Assembly: GCF_027923845.1 (NCBI RefSeq)
Contig: NZ_AP026933.1
Span: forward strand, 372,001-436,000
Source of the DNA: Spiroplasma ixodetis
GTDB taxonomy: Bacteria; Bacillota_I; Bacilli_A; Mycoplasmatales; VBWQ01
Reading direction: 5' to 3'
Length of the DNA stretch: 64,000 bases
Both the position numbers and the translations under genes were made by a program. Within the stretch, counting starts at the first letter, position 1. Each line of letters opens with the position of its first letter. The notes below the pieces were generated by a model that had not been told where the DNA came from, did no database searches, and was given only the letters and a program-made list of their open reading frames with translations. Positions 21,951 to 33,094 of the stretch are shown one piece after another.

Positions 21951-23028
21951 GCTGAATTATACTTGTAAGTGCAAGTAAATAAAATTGCAAAAAATTCTCA
22001 TATAAAAATTTCATAATGCTAAATTTAGTTTAGAAAAAGTAAGGAGTTTTTATATGAGTTATAAACATATTGGGATAGATGAAAGAATTTATATTGAGAA
22101 TCAATTGAAATTTAAAGTTAAAATTAGTGAAATAGCTAAAAATCTTAATCGAAGTATTAGTACTATTATTCGAGAAGTTAATAGAAATAAAGATAATGAT
22201 CATTATTTTTCATTAATTGCACAAAATAAAGCTGTAAATAGAAAAAAATCACATATTATTTTTCATAAGTTTAAATATAAAGATTTAGTCAAATATATAC
22301 AACAAAAACTATTATTGGGCTGATCACCTGAACAAATTTATGGCAGAATTAAAAATTTTCATAAACAATGAGCTATCAGCTTTAAAACAATTTACAATTG
22401 AATTTATTCTGGATTATTTGATAAAGTTACTAGTAAAAATTTAAGAAGAAAAGGTAAAAAACGAAGATCTCAAGAAAATTGTGGTAAATTTAATGGTAAA
22501 TCAATTAAAGAACGAGATAATAATGTTAATGATCGCATAACTCTTGGTCATTGAGAAGGAGATACTATAGTATCATCAAGAGGTAAAAGTAAATCATGTT
22601 TAATAACTTTAGTTGAAAGAGTATCACGATTTACTTTAGCAATGTTAGTTAAAAACAAAACTACTAAAGTTATTAATAAAAATATCATTCATTATTTATC
22701 AATTCTTCCTAAAAATATTGTTAAAACTATTACTTTTGATCGTGGTAAAGAATTTGCAAATTGACAACAACTTGAAAAAAAGTTAGATGTGAAAATTTAT
22801 TTTGCAAATCCATATTCACCTTGACAAAGAGGTACTAATGAAAATACTAATGGTTTAATTAGAGAAAAATTTCCTAAAAAATTTATTTTTTCAAAAACTA
22901 ATAAAAATGAAGTTCATAAATTTATATTGTCTTTAAACCAAAGACCCAGAAAAATACTAAATTATCTTTCACCAATCGAATATTTGAATAGAAAAATAAT
23001 TTAGTTGCACTTACCTTTACAATTTTGC
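21951..23028 (+). mobile_element. IS30-family element, complete
   Basis: 1078 bp with 30-bp imperfect inverted repeats beginning GCTGAATTATAC (left) and GCAAAATTGTAA (right) and sharing GTAAGTGCAA. The bases on either side (AGT and AAT) do not form a duplication, so at least one flank has been exchanged by recombination. Confidence 0.88.
22054..23004 (+). CDS. IS30-family transposase
   Basis: A 316-residue DDE transposase. The N-terminal helix-turn-helix reads KISEIAKNLNRSISTIIREV (HTH_38 type). The core has GHWEGDTIV (D), ITFDRGKEFANW (D) and RGTNENTNGLIREKFPK (E), all standard for IS30. The RBS AAGGAG lies upstream of ATG. Seven or more TGA codons are Trp. The frame is intact. Confidence 0.93.
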
Positions 23029-23250
23029 AATTTTAATAATAATTTTTAATATTTAATTTTATTAATAATTGCTTTCTAGGAAAGTTTATTGTATAGTAAT
23101 TTTTTAAGTTGTAAACTTTAAGTGAGATTTATTTAAAATTATCTTTAAATAAATCTTATTTAAAATTGAAACAAAATAATATTTTCAATAATTTTCATTA
23201 TTAATAAAAATAGTATACGAGAATTTTAATAAAAAGGAGGATACTTAAAA

Positions 23251-24083
23251 ATGATAAATGAAAAAAATAAGACAGTAGAAGAAGATAGTTGAGAAAGTGT
23301 TACTACTGTTAATGTTGATGATAGCGATTGTCAAGCAAAAATGGAAAAATTAAATAAAAAATTACAAGAAACAGCTAATGAATTAGAAGAAATAAGTAGT
23401 CTTTATGCAAAATCAGTAAAAGAATCATTAGATAAATCAAAAAAAAATTAAAGAACTAGAAGATAAAATTGATGAATTAGAAGAACAATTAAAAGCATGT
23501 AGAGAAAAAAATAAAAAATTACAAGGTCTTGAAGATAAAGTTAAAAAATTAGAAGAAGATTTAAAAGAATGTAAAGAAAAAAGAGAAGAACTAGAAGCAC
23601 AGTTAAAAGAATATAAAGAAAAAAGAGAAGAACTAGAAGAACAATTAAAAGATTGTCAAGAAAAAAATAAAAAATCAGATGAAAGTAAAGGACAATGAAT
23701 TCCTGGTGAATATAAATGAATGCCTGTTGGATCAAAAATGCCAGAAGGTTGAGTAAAAGTAGATCTTTGCTAAAGGTTTAACAATAGTTCAGAGTGATAA
23801 AGAAGGACAAACATCAGGAAGTGTTGGAAAGCATAATCATACATTTTTAAATAATGGTCAGGTATGAACCACTCCTGCTTCAGCAAAACTAGCTTTTATT
23901 AATGAAAGAACTTCAGGATCATTAGGTTCTAAATATGTACCATTCTTAGGTAGTTATAATGATCTTTTGCGAACTAAAACAACTGCTGATACTGGAAAAG
24001 GCATCTCTAATACCGAGAATAATTTAGCTGCTGGAATATTTGCTGAACTTTGACAATATCAAGGAGAAAATAGTAGTAGTTAA
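23251..24083 (+). pseudogene. Coiled-coil protein with tail-fibre-like C-terminus, frameshifted
   Basis: A strong RBS AAGGAGG precedes ATG 23251. The N-terminal ~170 residues are one long charged coiled coil with a heptad-like repeat (EEQLKACREKNKKLQ, REELEEQLKDCQEKN). The C-terminal part reads WIPGEYKWMPVGSKMPEGW and GSVGKHNHTFLNNGQVW, a GxxxHxH-type glycine-rich segment like the collar or fibre ends of phage proteins. Two frame breaks: an A run at ~23440 and at ~23768 (DLC to AKG). No partner phage genes are nearby. The phage link is an inference from the C-terminal style only. Confidence 0.55.
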
Positions 24084-24177
24084 AGTTAATAAAAAAGAAA
24101 GAAAAAAATAATATAAATAAAGTTAATGAATAAATTTATATAATTTAAGTAAATAAAATTATTCCAATTATTTTTTA

Positions 24178-25118
24178 GGCTTTTCTCCCTTTATGTACTA
24201 TTTTTAAATCTTATCACATAAATGCTGAGAAAAGCCTATCTACGAACTTCTCCCCACATTTTTAAATAAAACATAGCATTACAGTTTCAAAACTAGGTAT
24301 GTTATTGAATTTATATGCAGCTTCTTTTGCATATAAATGAATATGATGTTTTGCAACTTTGATATGTGTTTTAAATGTTCTTCGTATATGTTTTCATACT
24401 GACTCAATTTGGTTGGTATTTACACCAGTTTTTGAAACATAGCCATCTTGATGGTTAACTGTTTCATGCTTAGTGAAAACCGATTTCAAATCGCGATATC
24501 CTTTTCAAAAATCAGTATGTACAACACACTTTGAAGAAATGTGGTTTATTGCAAACTGCAAAAGATTTTTACTGTTTGCGTTTTTCAATACTTTCACAAT
24601 CAGATTGTTGGTTGTTTTTTCATAAATACCAACAATCAAGGTTTTATTCAACAAGGATCTTCCTTGTTTTTTAAACCCCATATGTGAAAGATACATTTCA
24701 TCCATTTGCACTATGCCTTCAACAATGAATTGAGGTTTTTGTTTAGCAATGGCACTTCGGATTTTATGACCCATTCTTCAAGCTGTTTTCAAGGTCACTC
24801 CCAATTCTTTTGCAACATCAGTTGATGGAATTCCATGTTTGGTGTTTATTCATCTAAAAATGAGATAAAACCAAGATATTAAAGGTGTTTGTGACTTTGA
24901 AAATATAGTGCCCGTGAGAATACTGAATGTTTGATGACATTTCAAACATCTCATTCTTCTTAAATTAGAAGTATTCAAATTAAAACTAGAACACCTACTA
25001 CATTTGATTTGTTTCAAACTTGCTATATATGCAAGACATTGTTTTTCAGTTTGAAAAGTATTATTGAACTCATTCAATTTCATTGTTTCCTCCACAAGTA
25101 CATGTGGGGAGAAGTTCG
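24178..25118 (-). mobile_element. IS1595-family element, subtype 2, copy a
   Basis: 941 bp, flanked by ATTTTTTA. Subtype 2 differs from subtype 1 by many substitutions (tip GAACTTCTCC in place of GGACTTCTCC; NTFQTEKQC for NAFQTEQQC) but keeps the same tip architecture. Confidence 0.92.
24262..25083 (-). CDS. IS1595-family transposase, subtype 2
   Basis: A 273-residue protein. The N-terminal zinc ribbon has IKCSRCSSFN and RMRCLKCHQTF (two CxxC). A helix-turn-helix segment follows (GIPSTDVAKELGVTLKTAWR). The ISXO2-like core has IVQMDEMYLSHMGFKK (D), VVHTDFWKGY (D) and TNQIESVWKHIRRTFKTH (E). GGAGG lies before the ATG. The frame is intact, so this copy could be active. Confidence 0.92.
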
Positions 25119-25166
25119 ATTTTTTATTAGAAAAAATAATTGGAATATAACATTTTTTAGTAATAA

Positions 25167-25265
25167 TTAATTCTAATTTTTAAATTTTATCATAAAATGA
25201 GCAATTACTGTATTTCATTTTTGAATATATATTGTTCATTTTTTTGTAATTTAAGTTTTTATATA
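25167..25265 (-). mobile_element. Decayed IS256 remnant
   Basis: About 100 bases resemble the end of the IS256 transposase gene (TTTATCATAAAATGAGCAAT and TTGTTCATTTTTTTGTAA) with scattered substitutions and small deletions. No tip is preserved. It is the oldest-looking IS trace in the window and lies in the 309-base gap before uvrA, where nothing else is seen. Confidence 0.7.
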
Positions 25266-25427
25266 TTTTCTTTTGCAATAAATAATTTTAAAATTTTAAA
25301 TATTGATTTAGATAATATTTTAAACTAATTATAATTGATATTCTTTGCTATTAATTAGCAATAATGCTATTAAAGTTAACTATATAGTATATAATTAATT
25401 AGAAAGAGCATATAAGTGGAGGAATAA

Positions 25428-28298
25428 ATGACAGATAATCAAAAATATATCACTGTTAAAGGTGCACGTGAACATAATTTAAAAAATGTTAATATTAAAA
25501 TTCCAAAGTATAAGTTAGTAGTTATTACTGGTGTCTCAGGAAGTGGTAAATCATCATTAGCTTTTAATACAATTTATGCAGAAGGAAGACGAAGATATGT
25601 TGAATCACTTTCAGCCTATGCTCGTCAATTTTTAGGAAACAGCGAAAAACCTGATGTTGATGCTATTGATGGTTTAGCACCAGCAATTTCTATTGATCAA
25701 AAAACTACAAGTAATAATCCTCGCAGTACTGTTGGTACTGTTACTGAAATTTATGATTATTTGCGTTTACTTTATGCACGAATTGGAACTCCTTATTGTA
25801 ATAAGGGTCATGGTCCAATTAGCACGCAAACTTTAAAAGAAATGGTTAATAAAATTAAAACGTTAGAAGATAATACTAATATTGAAATTTTAGCACCAGT
25901 TATTAATGCTAAAAAAGGTAGTCATCAAGATTTATTAGCAAAATTAAAACAAGAAAATTTTTTGCGAGTTAAAATTAATAATAAAATATATAGTTTAGAT
26001 GAACCAATTGAATTGAATAAATCATTACGTCATGATATTGATATTGTTATTGATCGTATTAAATTTACCAATGATGATAATACTATTTCACGAATTCATG
26101 ATGCTTTAGAAGTTGCTTTAAATCATAGTAATGGTTTAGCAAAGGTTATTTTATCGCAAACAAATGAAACGTGATTATTTTCTCAAAAATATGCTTGTAA
26201 AATTTGTGGATTTTCAATTCCCAGTTTAGAACCGCGTTTATTTTCTTTTAATGCACCAAGTGGAGCGTGTTTTGATTGTAAAGGCTTGGGAGTAAAATTA
26301 GAAGTTGACGAAGAATTATTAATGCCAGATTTAAAACTATCAATTAATGATGGTGGCATTGAGTATTATAAAAACTTAGTTGGTACTAGTAATTTAGAAT
26401 GACAAAAATTAAAAGTTCTTTGTTATCATTATTTAATTGATTTGAATCAGCCATTAAAAAATTTAACAAAAACACAACTTAATTATATTATGCGTGGTAG
26501 TGATGAAGCCATTACTTTCAGTATTACTTCGGCAAATGGTCGTAAATATCCTAATCATGATTATATTGAAGGCATTGCCACTTTAATTGAAAGACGTTTT
26601 TTAGAAACAACTAGTGATTTTGCCCGTAATTATTATCGTAAATTTATGAGTGAACGCACTTGTTTAACTTGTCAAGGAATAAGATTAAATGAATTTGCAT
26701 TGGCAGTTAAAATTAAAGATGAAAATAATAAAGAAATGAATATTAGTCATTATACTAATTTAGACATCGAAGAAAGTTTAACATTTATGTTAAATATTAA
26801 ATTATTAGCTTATCAACAAGAAATTGCTAAATTAATATTAGTAGAAATCATTAATCGTTTAAGTTTTTTAACTAATGTTGGTTTAGGTTATTTAAACTTA
26901 TCACGAATGGCACAAACTTTATCTGGTGGTGAATCACAACGAATTCGATTAGCAACTCAAATTGGTTCACAATTAACGGGAGTATTGTATGTTCTTGATG
27001 AACCTTCAATTGGTTTACATCAACGTGATAATGTTAAGTTAATTGAAACTTTAAAACAAATGCGAGATCTTGATAATACATTATTAGTAGTAGAACACGA
27101 TGAAGATACAATGTGAGCAGCAGATTGATTAATTGATATTGGTCCAAAAGCCGGAATTTATGGTGGTGAAGTAATTGCTGAAGGTACACCACAGCAAGTT
27201 GCTAATAATCCTAATTCAATTACTGGAAAATATTTAAATGGTGAAAAATTTATTGCGTTACCTAAATCAAGAAGAAGTGGTAATGGTAAAGTTATTGAAA
27301 TTCAAGAAGCACAAGCTAATAATTTACGTAAAATAAATGTTAAATTACCTTTAGGTAAATTTATTTGTGTTACTGGTGTTTCAGGAAGTGGTAAATCAAC
27401 GCTTGTTAATGATATTTTATATACTAGTATTCAAAAGTATTTGGGTTTAAAGGGACAACGACCAGGAAAACATAAAGCAATAAAAGGGATTGAATTTATT
27501 GATAAAATTGTTGCTATTTCGCAAGAACCAATTGGCAGAACACCAAGGAGTAATCCGGCTACTTATACTTCAGTTTTTGATGATATTCGTGATTTATTTA
27601 CACAAACACCAGAAGCAAAAATTAGAGGATATGCTAAAGGTAGATTTTCATTTAATGTACCAGGAGGAAGATGTGAACGTTGTTCTGGCGATGGTGTTAT
27701 TAAAATTGCGATGCATTTTTTACCAGATGTTTATGTAACTTGCGAAATTTGTGAAGGAAAACGTTATAATAGTGAAACATTACAAGTTAAATATAAAGGT
27801 AAAAATATTTATGATGTACTAGAACTGCCTGTTGATTTAGCATTAACTTTTTTTGCTAATCATCCAAAAATCCATAAAAAATTAGCAATGATACAAGAAG
27901 TGGGATTAGGATACGTAAAATTAGGGCAACCTGCTACTGAATTATCTGGTGGTGAAGCACAAAGAGTGAAACTAGCTAAAGAATTACAAAAACGTGCTAC
28001 TGGCAAAACTATGTATATTTTAGATGAACCAACTACTGGTTTACACGTTGATGATATTAAAAGGTTAATTGAAGTTTTAAATAAAATCGTTAATCATGGT
28101 GATACTGTTGTTGTAATTGAACATAACTTAGAAGTTATTAAAGTTGCTGATTACATTATTGATCTAGGACCTGAGGGTGGTAAATTTGGTGGTGAAATCA
28201 TTGCTACAGGAACACCAGAACAAGTAATAACAAATCCTAAGTCTTATACTGGACAATATTTAAAAGCAGTTATTAATCGCGATTTGAATAGAAAATAA
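25428..28298 (+). CDS. uvrA: Excinuclease ABC subunit A
   Basis: Damage-recognition ATPase of nucleotide excision repair; a dimer that loads UvrB. The 956-residue frame has two ABC modules. N-terminal: Walker [15 protein letters not shown], UvrB-binding region, zinc site CxxC (KYACKICGF with C..C later), signature [16 protein letters not shown], Walker [14 protein letters not shown]-terminal: [15 protein letters not shown], zinc finger [11 protein letters not shown] and [32 protein letters not shown]. Four or more TGA Trp codons. RBS GGAGG is present. Intact, like uvrB. Confidence 0.97.
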
Positions 28299-28819
28299 TT
28301 AAAATATTTTCTGTAGTATTCTTGAATTTTAACAAAAGAAGTGGAGAAATAAAATGTCTTTAGAAGTAGTACCAAATTTAAAAGAAATACTTATAAATTC
28401 AACTATACAAAATGTTAAAAGTAATATAATAAAGTTAAAAGAATTTTTTAGTACTTCTTCTAATATACAATACTTAGAATATTGATTTATTTTTTTTGAA
28501 AAAGATTTTTTTAAAAAAAATTTAAAAATAATGGAAAAACAGTATCAATGAATGCAAAAATTTTTAGTGAAAGTAAAAGATGAAGTAATTAATGATGAAA
28601 GAAAAGAACTTAAATTTCTTTCTTTTAAGTTTGAAAAAGAAAATTTTTTCTCATGAGATAAAGAACTAGAGTTTGAATTACTTGAATTTACTTTAATATG
28701 AGAGGAACAAAAACAGAAGGAAAAGGATAAACTCATTGATAAAATTACAGCATTAAAAATAGAATTAAATTGTAAATTAAGTAGTAAAAAATGAGAATTG
28801 AAAGAGAAATTATATAAAA

Positions 28820-29758
28820 CGGACTTCTCCCCACATGTACTTGTGGAGGGAATAATGAAACTGAATGAATTCAACAATGCTTTTCAAACTGAACAGCAAT
28901 GTCTTGCATATATAGCAAATTTGAAAGAAAACAAATGTATTAGGTGTTTTAATTTTAATTTGAATACTTCTGATTTAAAAAGAATGAGATGTTTAAAATG
29001 TAATCAAACATTTAGCATTCTCACAGGCACCATATTTTCAAGGTCACAAACATCTTTAACATCTTGGTTTTATCTTATCTTTAGATGAATAAACACCAAA
29101 CATGGAATTCCATCAACAGATATTGCAAAAGAATTGGGAGTGACTTTGAAAACTGCTTGAAGAATGACTCATAAAATCAGAACACGTATTGCAAAACAAA
29201 AACCTCAATTTATTGTTGAAGGTACAGTGCAAATTGATGAAATGTATCTTTCACATATGGGTTTTAAAAAACAAGGAAGATCCTTGGTGAATAAAACCTT
29301 GATTGTTGGCATTTATCAAAAAACAACCAATAATTTAATTGTGAAAGTATTGAAAAACGCAAAGAGTAAAAATCTTTTGCAGTTTGCAAAAAACCACATT
29401 TCTTCAAAATGTCTTGTATATACTGATTCTTGAAAAGGATATTGCGATTTTAAATCAGTTTTCACTAAGCATGAAACAGTTAACCATCAAGATGGCTATG
29501 TTTCAAAAATTGGTGTAAATACCAACCAAATTGAATCAGTTTGAAAACATATAAGAAGAACATTTAAAACACATATCAAAGTTGCAAAACATCATGTTCA
29601 TTTATATGCTAAAGAAGCTGCATATAAATTCAACAAGATACCTAGTTTTGAAACTGTAATTCTATGTTTGATTTAAAAATGTGGGGAGAAGTCCGTAGAT
29701 AGGCTTTTCTCAGCATTTATGTGATAAAATTAAAATAGTACATAAAGGGAGAAAAGCC
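28820..29758 (+). mobile_element. IS1595-family element, subtype 1, complete
   Basis: 939 bp, flanked by ATATAAAA on both sides. It serves as the reference for element ends: left CGGACTTCTCCCCACATG, right hairpin tip ending AGAAAAGCC. Confidence 0.95.
28855..29676 (+). CDS. IS1595-family transposase, subtype 1
   Basis: A 273-residue protein. Zinc ribbon [21 protein letters not shown], then HTH, then DDE motifs VQIDEMYLSHMGF, CLVYTDSWKGYCDF and NTNQIESVWKHIRR. ATG chosen because GGAGGG lies 4 bases before it. TGA is Trp at four positions. The frame is intact. Confidence 0.93.
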
Positions 29759-30261
29759 ATATAAAATTAATAATCAACAAGAAATTATTTTAAATTTTCA
29801 TAATAATAGTCTTAAAAAATTAGAAGTTTTTCAAAAACAAAAAACAAGTAAGATTTTTAAATTTAAAAGTAAATTAGTTAAGTTTTTAACTTTTGGTTAT
29901 TATAATTTTGAAATAAGATTAGTTAATAGAATAGAATGTGAAAAAGTTGTTTTAAATAATCAAAAAGAGCAACTTTATAAAATTGGATTAAAAATTTGTA
30001 ATATCAAAAAAAGTTTGAATAAAGTTGAAATAAAAATTAGAAAAAAAGACAAAGACTTAATTTATTTAAAGAAAATATTGTCTCTCTTGTTAAGGAAATA
30101 AATTCAATTAATGTACAAAATATTGAAATTTCAACAAACAATAGATTAATAACACAATTATAGTTATTCTTTTTATTTATTTGTAATCTAAAATTGGAGA
30201 AAATATATCCATTTATATGATAAAATCTTACTTATATATAGACATGAAAGGATTTGGCACT

Positions 30262-30786
30262 TTGGAAAAAAGAGTATATTTTTTAAAATTTAATAAAAAA
30301 ATTCTTAAAATGGATTTAATAAGTTTTGGAACTGGTTTAATAAGTATTTTTTTGGGAATTCTAAGTATTTTAGCATTACAACCTTTTTGAGATAATGATA
30401 AAGCATCACTTTGAATAACTGTTGTTGCAATTTTTTTTGATATTACTAGTTTTACTTTAGCTTTTCTACCTTTTTTCTTAATGTTCCGTTTAATTAGATT
30501 AAAGAAAACTTTGATAAAACAAAATATGAAATTATATCGAAAAGATCAATTTAGTATTTCGCTTGATTTTATTAGTTTTTGTTTAGGTATTATTGGAACA
30601 AGTTGCGAAATTATTAGTGTTATTGTGCTTTTACCTCAATTTAATGATAATAAAGTTTTTTCATATCAAATTACTATTGTTGCTGTTGTTTTAAATATTA
30701 TTAGTTGTATTACTTGTTTAATGGCAACATTAATTACTATTAATATTATTAAAGATTATAAACAAAGAGGAAATTCTATTATTTAA
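30262..30786 (+). CDS. Four-helix membrane protein of unknown function
   Basis: 174 residues. Four hydrophobic stretches are clear: GTGLISIFLGILSILALQP, ITVVAIFFDITSFTLAFLPF, FISFCLGIIGTSCEIISVI and ITIVAVVLNIISCITCLMAT. A basic cytosolic loop (RLIRLKKTLIKQNMKLYRK) separates the two pairs. The TTG at 30262 has GAAAGGA 9 bases upstream; ATG 30244 in the same frame has no RBS. The two halves look like an internal duplication. No family is recognised. It lies 105 bases before the SGNH esterase. Confidence 0.7.
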
Positions 30787-30891
30787 ATATAATAATTTCC
30801 ACTTTTAGCATAATTATTTTTTGTACTATGACAAGCTAAATCAATTATGTTAAGATATTTTCAGTTTAAGTTTATGTTAGAAGGAGAAGTT

Positions 30892-31848
30892 ATGAATAAT
30901 AAAGAAAAAATTAAAGGTAACTTTTATGTTCTGGGAGATAGTTTATCAGACACAGGAGCATTAGTAAGTGGTTTTACGGCTCTTTTTAAGCATTTAAAAA
31001 TACCTAAAATAGTTAAAATGTTACCACCATTTTATAAAAATTCTTTTTCTAATGGTCCTGTGGCAGCACAAATTATTGCCGATTATTTGCATATAAATTT
31101 AACTTCTGCTTGAAGATTTGACCTTTTTTTATTTGCTGATGAGCAAATTGGTAATAATTATGCAGTTAGTGGAGCTTTAGCTAGTAGAAAAAAAGAATTA
31201 ACAGTAGAAAGTTTTGTTATTAATCATTTTGATATTACTCATCAAGTAGATGCTTTAATTACTCAGCATCATATTAATAGTAATGATATAATTTTAGTAG
31301 AGTTTGGTGGTAATGATATTTTATATGCTTTTAAACAATCGTTATTAAAGGACCAAGAAGAAATTATTAATAAAGCAGTTGAGTTAATAAAAAATGCTTT
31401 AACTAAATTGATAAATAAAGGTGCTCAACATATTTTATTATGTAATGTTCCTAATATGAGTATTATCCCTTTATTTAAAAATAAAGAAAAAGATAAGGAA
31501 CGTATTTTAAATTTAACTACTAATTTTAATAAAATGTTAGATGGTGTTATTGAAGAATTAAATAAAAATAAAAAAAATATTATTAAATATGATATGTTTG
31601 CAGCAATAACAAACGCTATTAATAAGTTTAAAAACTTGAATATTAATAACAATATTATTGATGCAGCAGTTACTACTGATTTTAGTGAGATAATTAATAA
31701 TGGTATTATTGTTCCTCATTTCAATAAAGGTGTTAATGAAGAAAATATTAATAATTATTTCTTTTTTGATAGCATTCATCCTAATAAATGAGCACATAAT
31801 ATTATCGCTCAAGAATTAATTAAATTAATAAATAATAATAAGAATTAA
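30892..31848 (+). CDS. SGNH/GDSL-family esterase or lipase
   Basis: A 318-residue hydrolase. Block I FYVLGDSLSDTGAL holds the nucleophile Ser; block III has VEFGGNDILYA (Gly and Asn oxyanion residues); block V FFFDSIHPNKWAH gives the catalytic Asp and His. This set is complete, so the enzyme should be active on an ester or acyl group, possibly a lipid. No signal peptide is seen, so it is likely cytosolic or leaves by another route. RBS AGAAGGAG is upstream of the chosen ATG; an upstream ATG at 30847 in frame lacks one. Spiroplasma and other mollicutes often use such enzymes on host lipids. Confidence 0.88.
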
Positions 31849-31901
31849 TTAGAAATATTTATTTATAAGAGTTATAATTTTATTATAAAGGAAAAAATAA
31901 A

Positions 31902-32477
31902 GGCTTTTCTCCCTTTATGTACTATTTTAATTTTATCACATAAATGCTGAGAAAAGCCTTAAATTATTGGTTGTTTTTTGATAAATGCCAACAATCAAGG
32001 TTTTATTCACCAAGGATCTTCCTTGTTTTTTAAAACGCATATGTGAAAGATACATTTCATCAATTTGCACTATGCCTTCAACAATAAATTGAGGTTTTTG
32101 TTTTGCAATACGTGTTCTGATTTTATGAGTCATTCTTCAAGCAGTTTTCAAAGTCACTCCCAATTCTTTTGCAATATCTGTTGATGGAATTCCATGTTTG
32201 GTGTTTATTCATCTAAAGATAAGATAAAACCAAGATGTTAAAGATGTTTGTGACCTTGAAAATATGGTGCCTGTGAGAATGCTAAATGTTTGATTACATT
32301 TTAAACATCTCATTCTTTTTAAATCAGAAGTATTCAAATTAAAATTAAAACACCTAATACATTTGTTTTCTTTCAAATTTGCTATATATGCAAGACATTG
32401 CTGTTCAGTTTGAAAAGCATTGTTGAATTCATTCAGTTTCATTATTCCCTCCACAAGTACATGTGGGGAGAAGTCCG
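31902..32477 (-). mobile_element. IS1595 internal-deletion derivative, 576 bp
   Basis: Flanked by AAAATAAA on both sides. Both outer tips are present, but about 364 bp are missing between the hairpin tip and the transposase middle (junction AAAAGCC/TTAAATTATT at 31959-31960), removing the C-terminal third of the transposase including two catalytic residues. It could only move with help from a full copy. It separates the RBS from the start codon of the Nudix gene. Confidence 0.92.
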
Positions 32478-32486
32478 AAAATAAAT

Positions 32487-32996
32487 ATGAAAAAAGAATG
32501 AGTTAAATTAATTAAAGTAGAGTTTATGCATGGTGTTGAAGAACCTTGATGTAATAACAAAGGTGTTGCAATATTACCATTTATAATTAAAGATGATGGT
32601 AGTCGTTATTTTATGCAAACATGTGAGAGTAATCCTTTATTTAATAAAAATAAGTTGGGTAAATATAGTTCAATTACTGGTGGAGTGGAAAATAATAATC
32701 CTTTGGAAACAGTTTATAATGAAATGTGAGAAGAAACTGGTATTTTTTTAACAAAAGATAGACCTATTTACTTTTTAGGTACTCATTATGCTTCAAAAAT
32801 AAGCACTAAAGTATGATATTATTATGCAATTGATTTAACTGCACTTAATTTGGATATTAATGATAAATATTATGGTGTTGGCGATGGAACAATAGGAGAA
32901 AATAGTTTATATAGTAAATTTATTCCTGAAACAGAATTAGGTTTTCAAACGATTCTTTTTCTCTGACAATTTATGGTAAGTTATTCAATTCTATAA
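32487..32996 (+). CDS. Nudix hydrolase domain, joined by frame break to a SLOG domain
   Basis: 169 residues in this frame. The Nudix box is GGVENNNPLETVYNEMWEET followed by GI: it keeps the EMWEETGI core (REUxEExGU with Asn for Arg) but is two residues shorter than the classical box. The upstream strand AILPFIIKDDGSRYFM fits the fold. Nudix enzymes cleave X-linked nucleoside diphosphates such as ADP-ribose, NADH or dinucleotides. The last 12 residues (LFLWQFMVSYSIL) look like a shifted tail: another frame, open from 32918, runs without a stop into the SLOG domain. The native RBS AAAGGA (31886-31891) is cut off from this ATG by the IS1595 derivative. Confidence 0.75.
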
Positions 32997-33094
32997 GTCA
33001 CAATTGTTTTAAAAACATTAATTTTAAAACATTATTATTAAACAATTATTGCGATTCAAAAGCAGAAATATTTAATTCTGAAATTAATAATAAT

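Larger units (their letters stand above)
28354..30163 (+). pseudogene. Coiled-coil protein of unknown function, split by IS1595
   Basis: ATG 28354 has GTGGAG upstream. The part before the IS (155 residues) is Lys/Glu/Phe-rich (KELKFLSFKFEKENFFSW, EEQKQKEKDKLIDK), predicted helical and coiled. After the IS it resumes NNQQEIILNFHNNSLKK and shows one hydrophobic stretch KLVKFLTFGYYNFEIRLV. The frame stops at 30101, but a one-base shift near 30065 continues ENIVSLVKEINSINVQN to a stop at 30163. No family is recognised. Its original product was about 290 residues. Confidence 0.6.

Noticed and set aside
21951-23028. Target duplication around the complete IS30 copy
   Set aside because: The bases on the two sides (AGT and AAT) do not match, so none is claimed.
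23541-23735. Leu/Phe-rich hydrophobic frame on the minus strand
   Set aside because: It is the shadow of the Lys/Glu coiled coil on the plus strand; no RBS.
17140-25118. Composite transposon carrying vat-like and ogt genes
   Set aside because: The flanking IS copies have their own target duplications and no shared outer duplication; uvrB-vat-ogt has normal operon spacing and the host's TGA usage.
32943-32970. Programmed -1 frameshift joining Nudix and SLOG
   Set aside because: CTTTTTC in this phase does not allow good re-pairing of both tRNAs, and no downstream hairpin is evident; a simple one-base loss is more likely.
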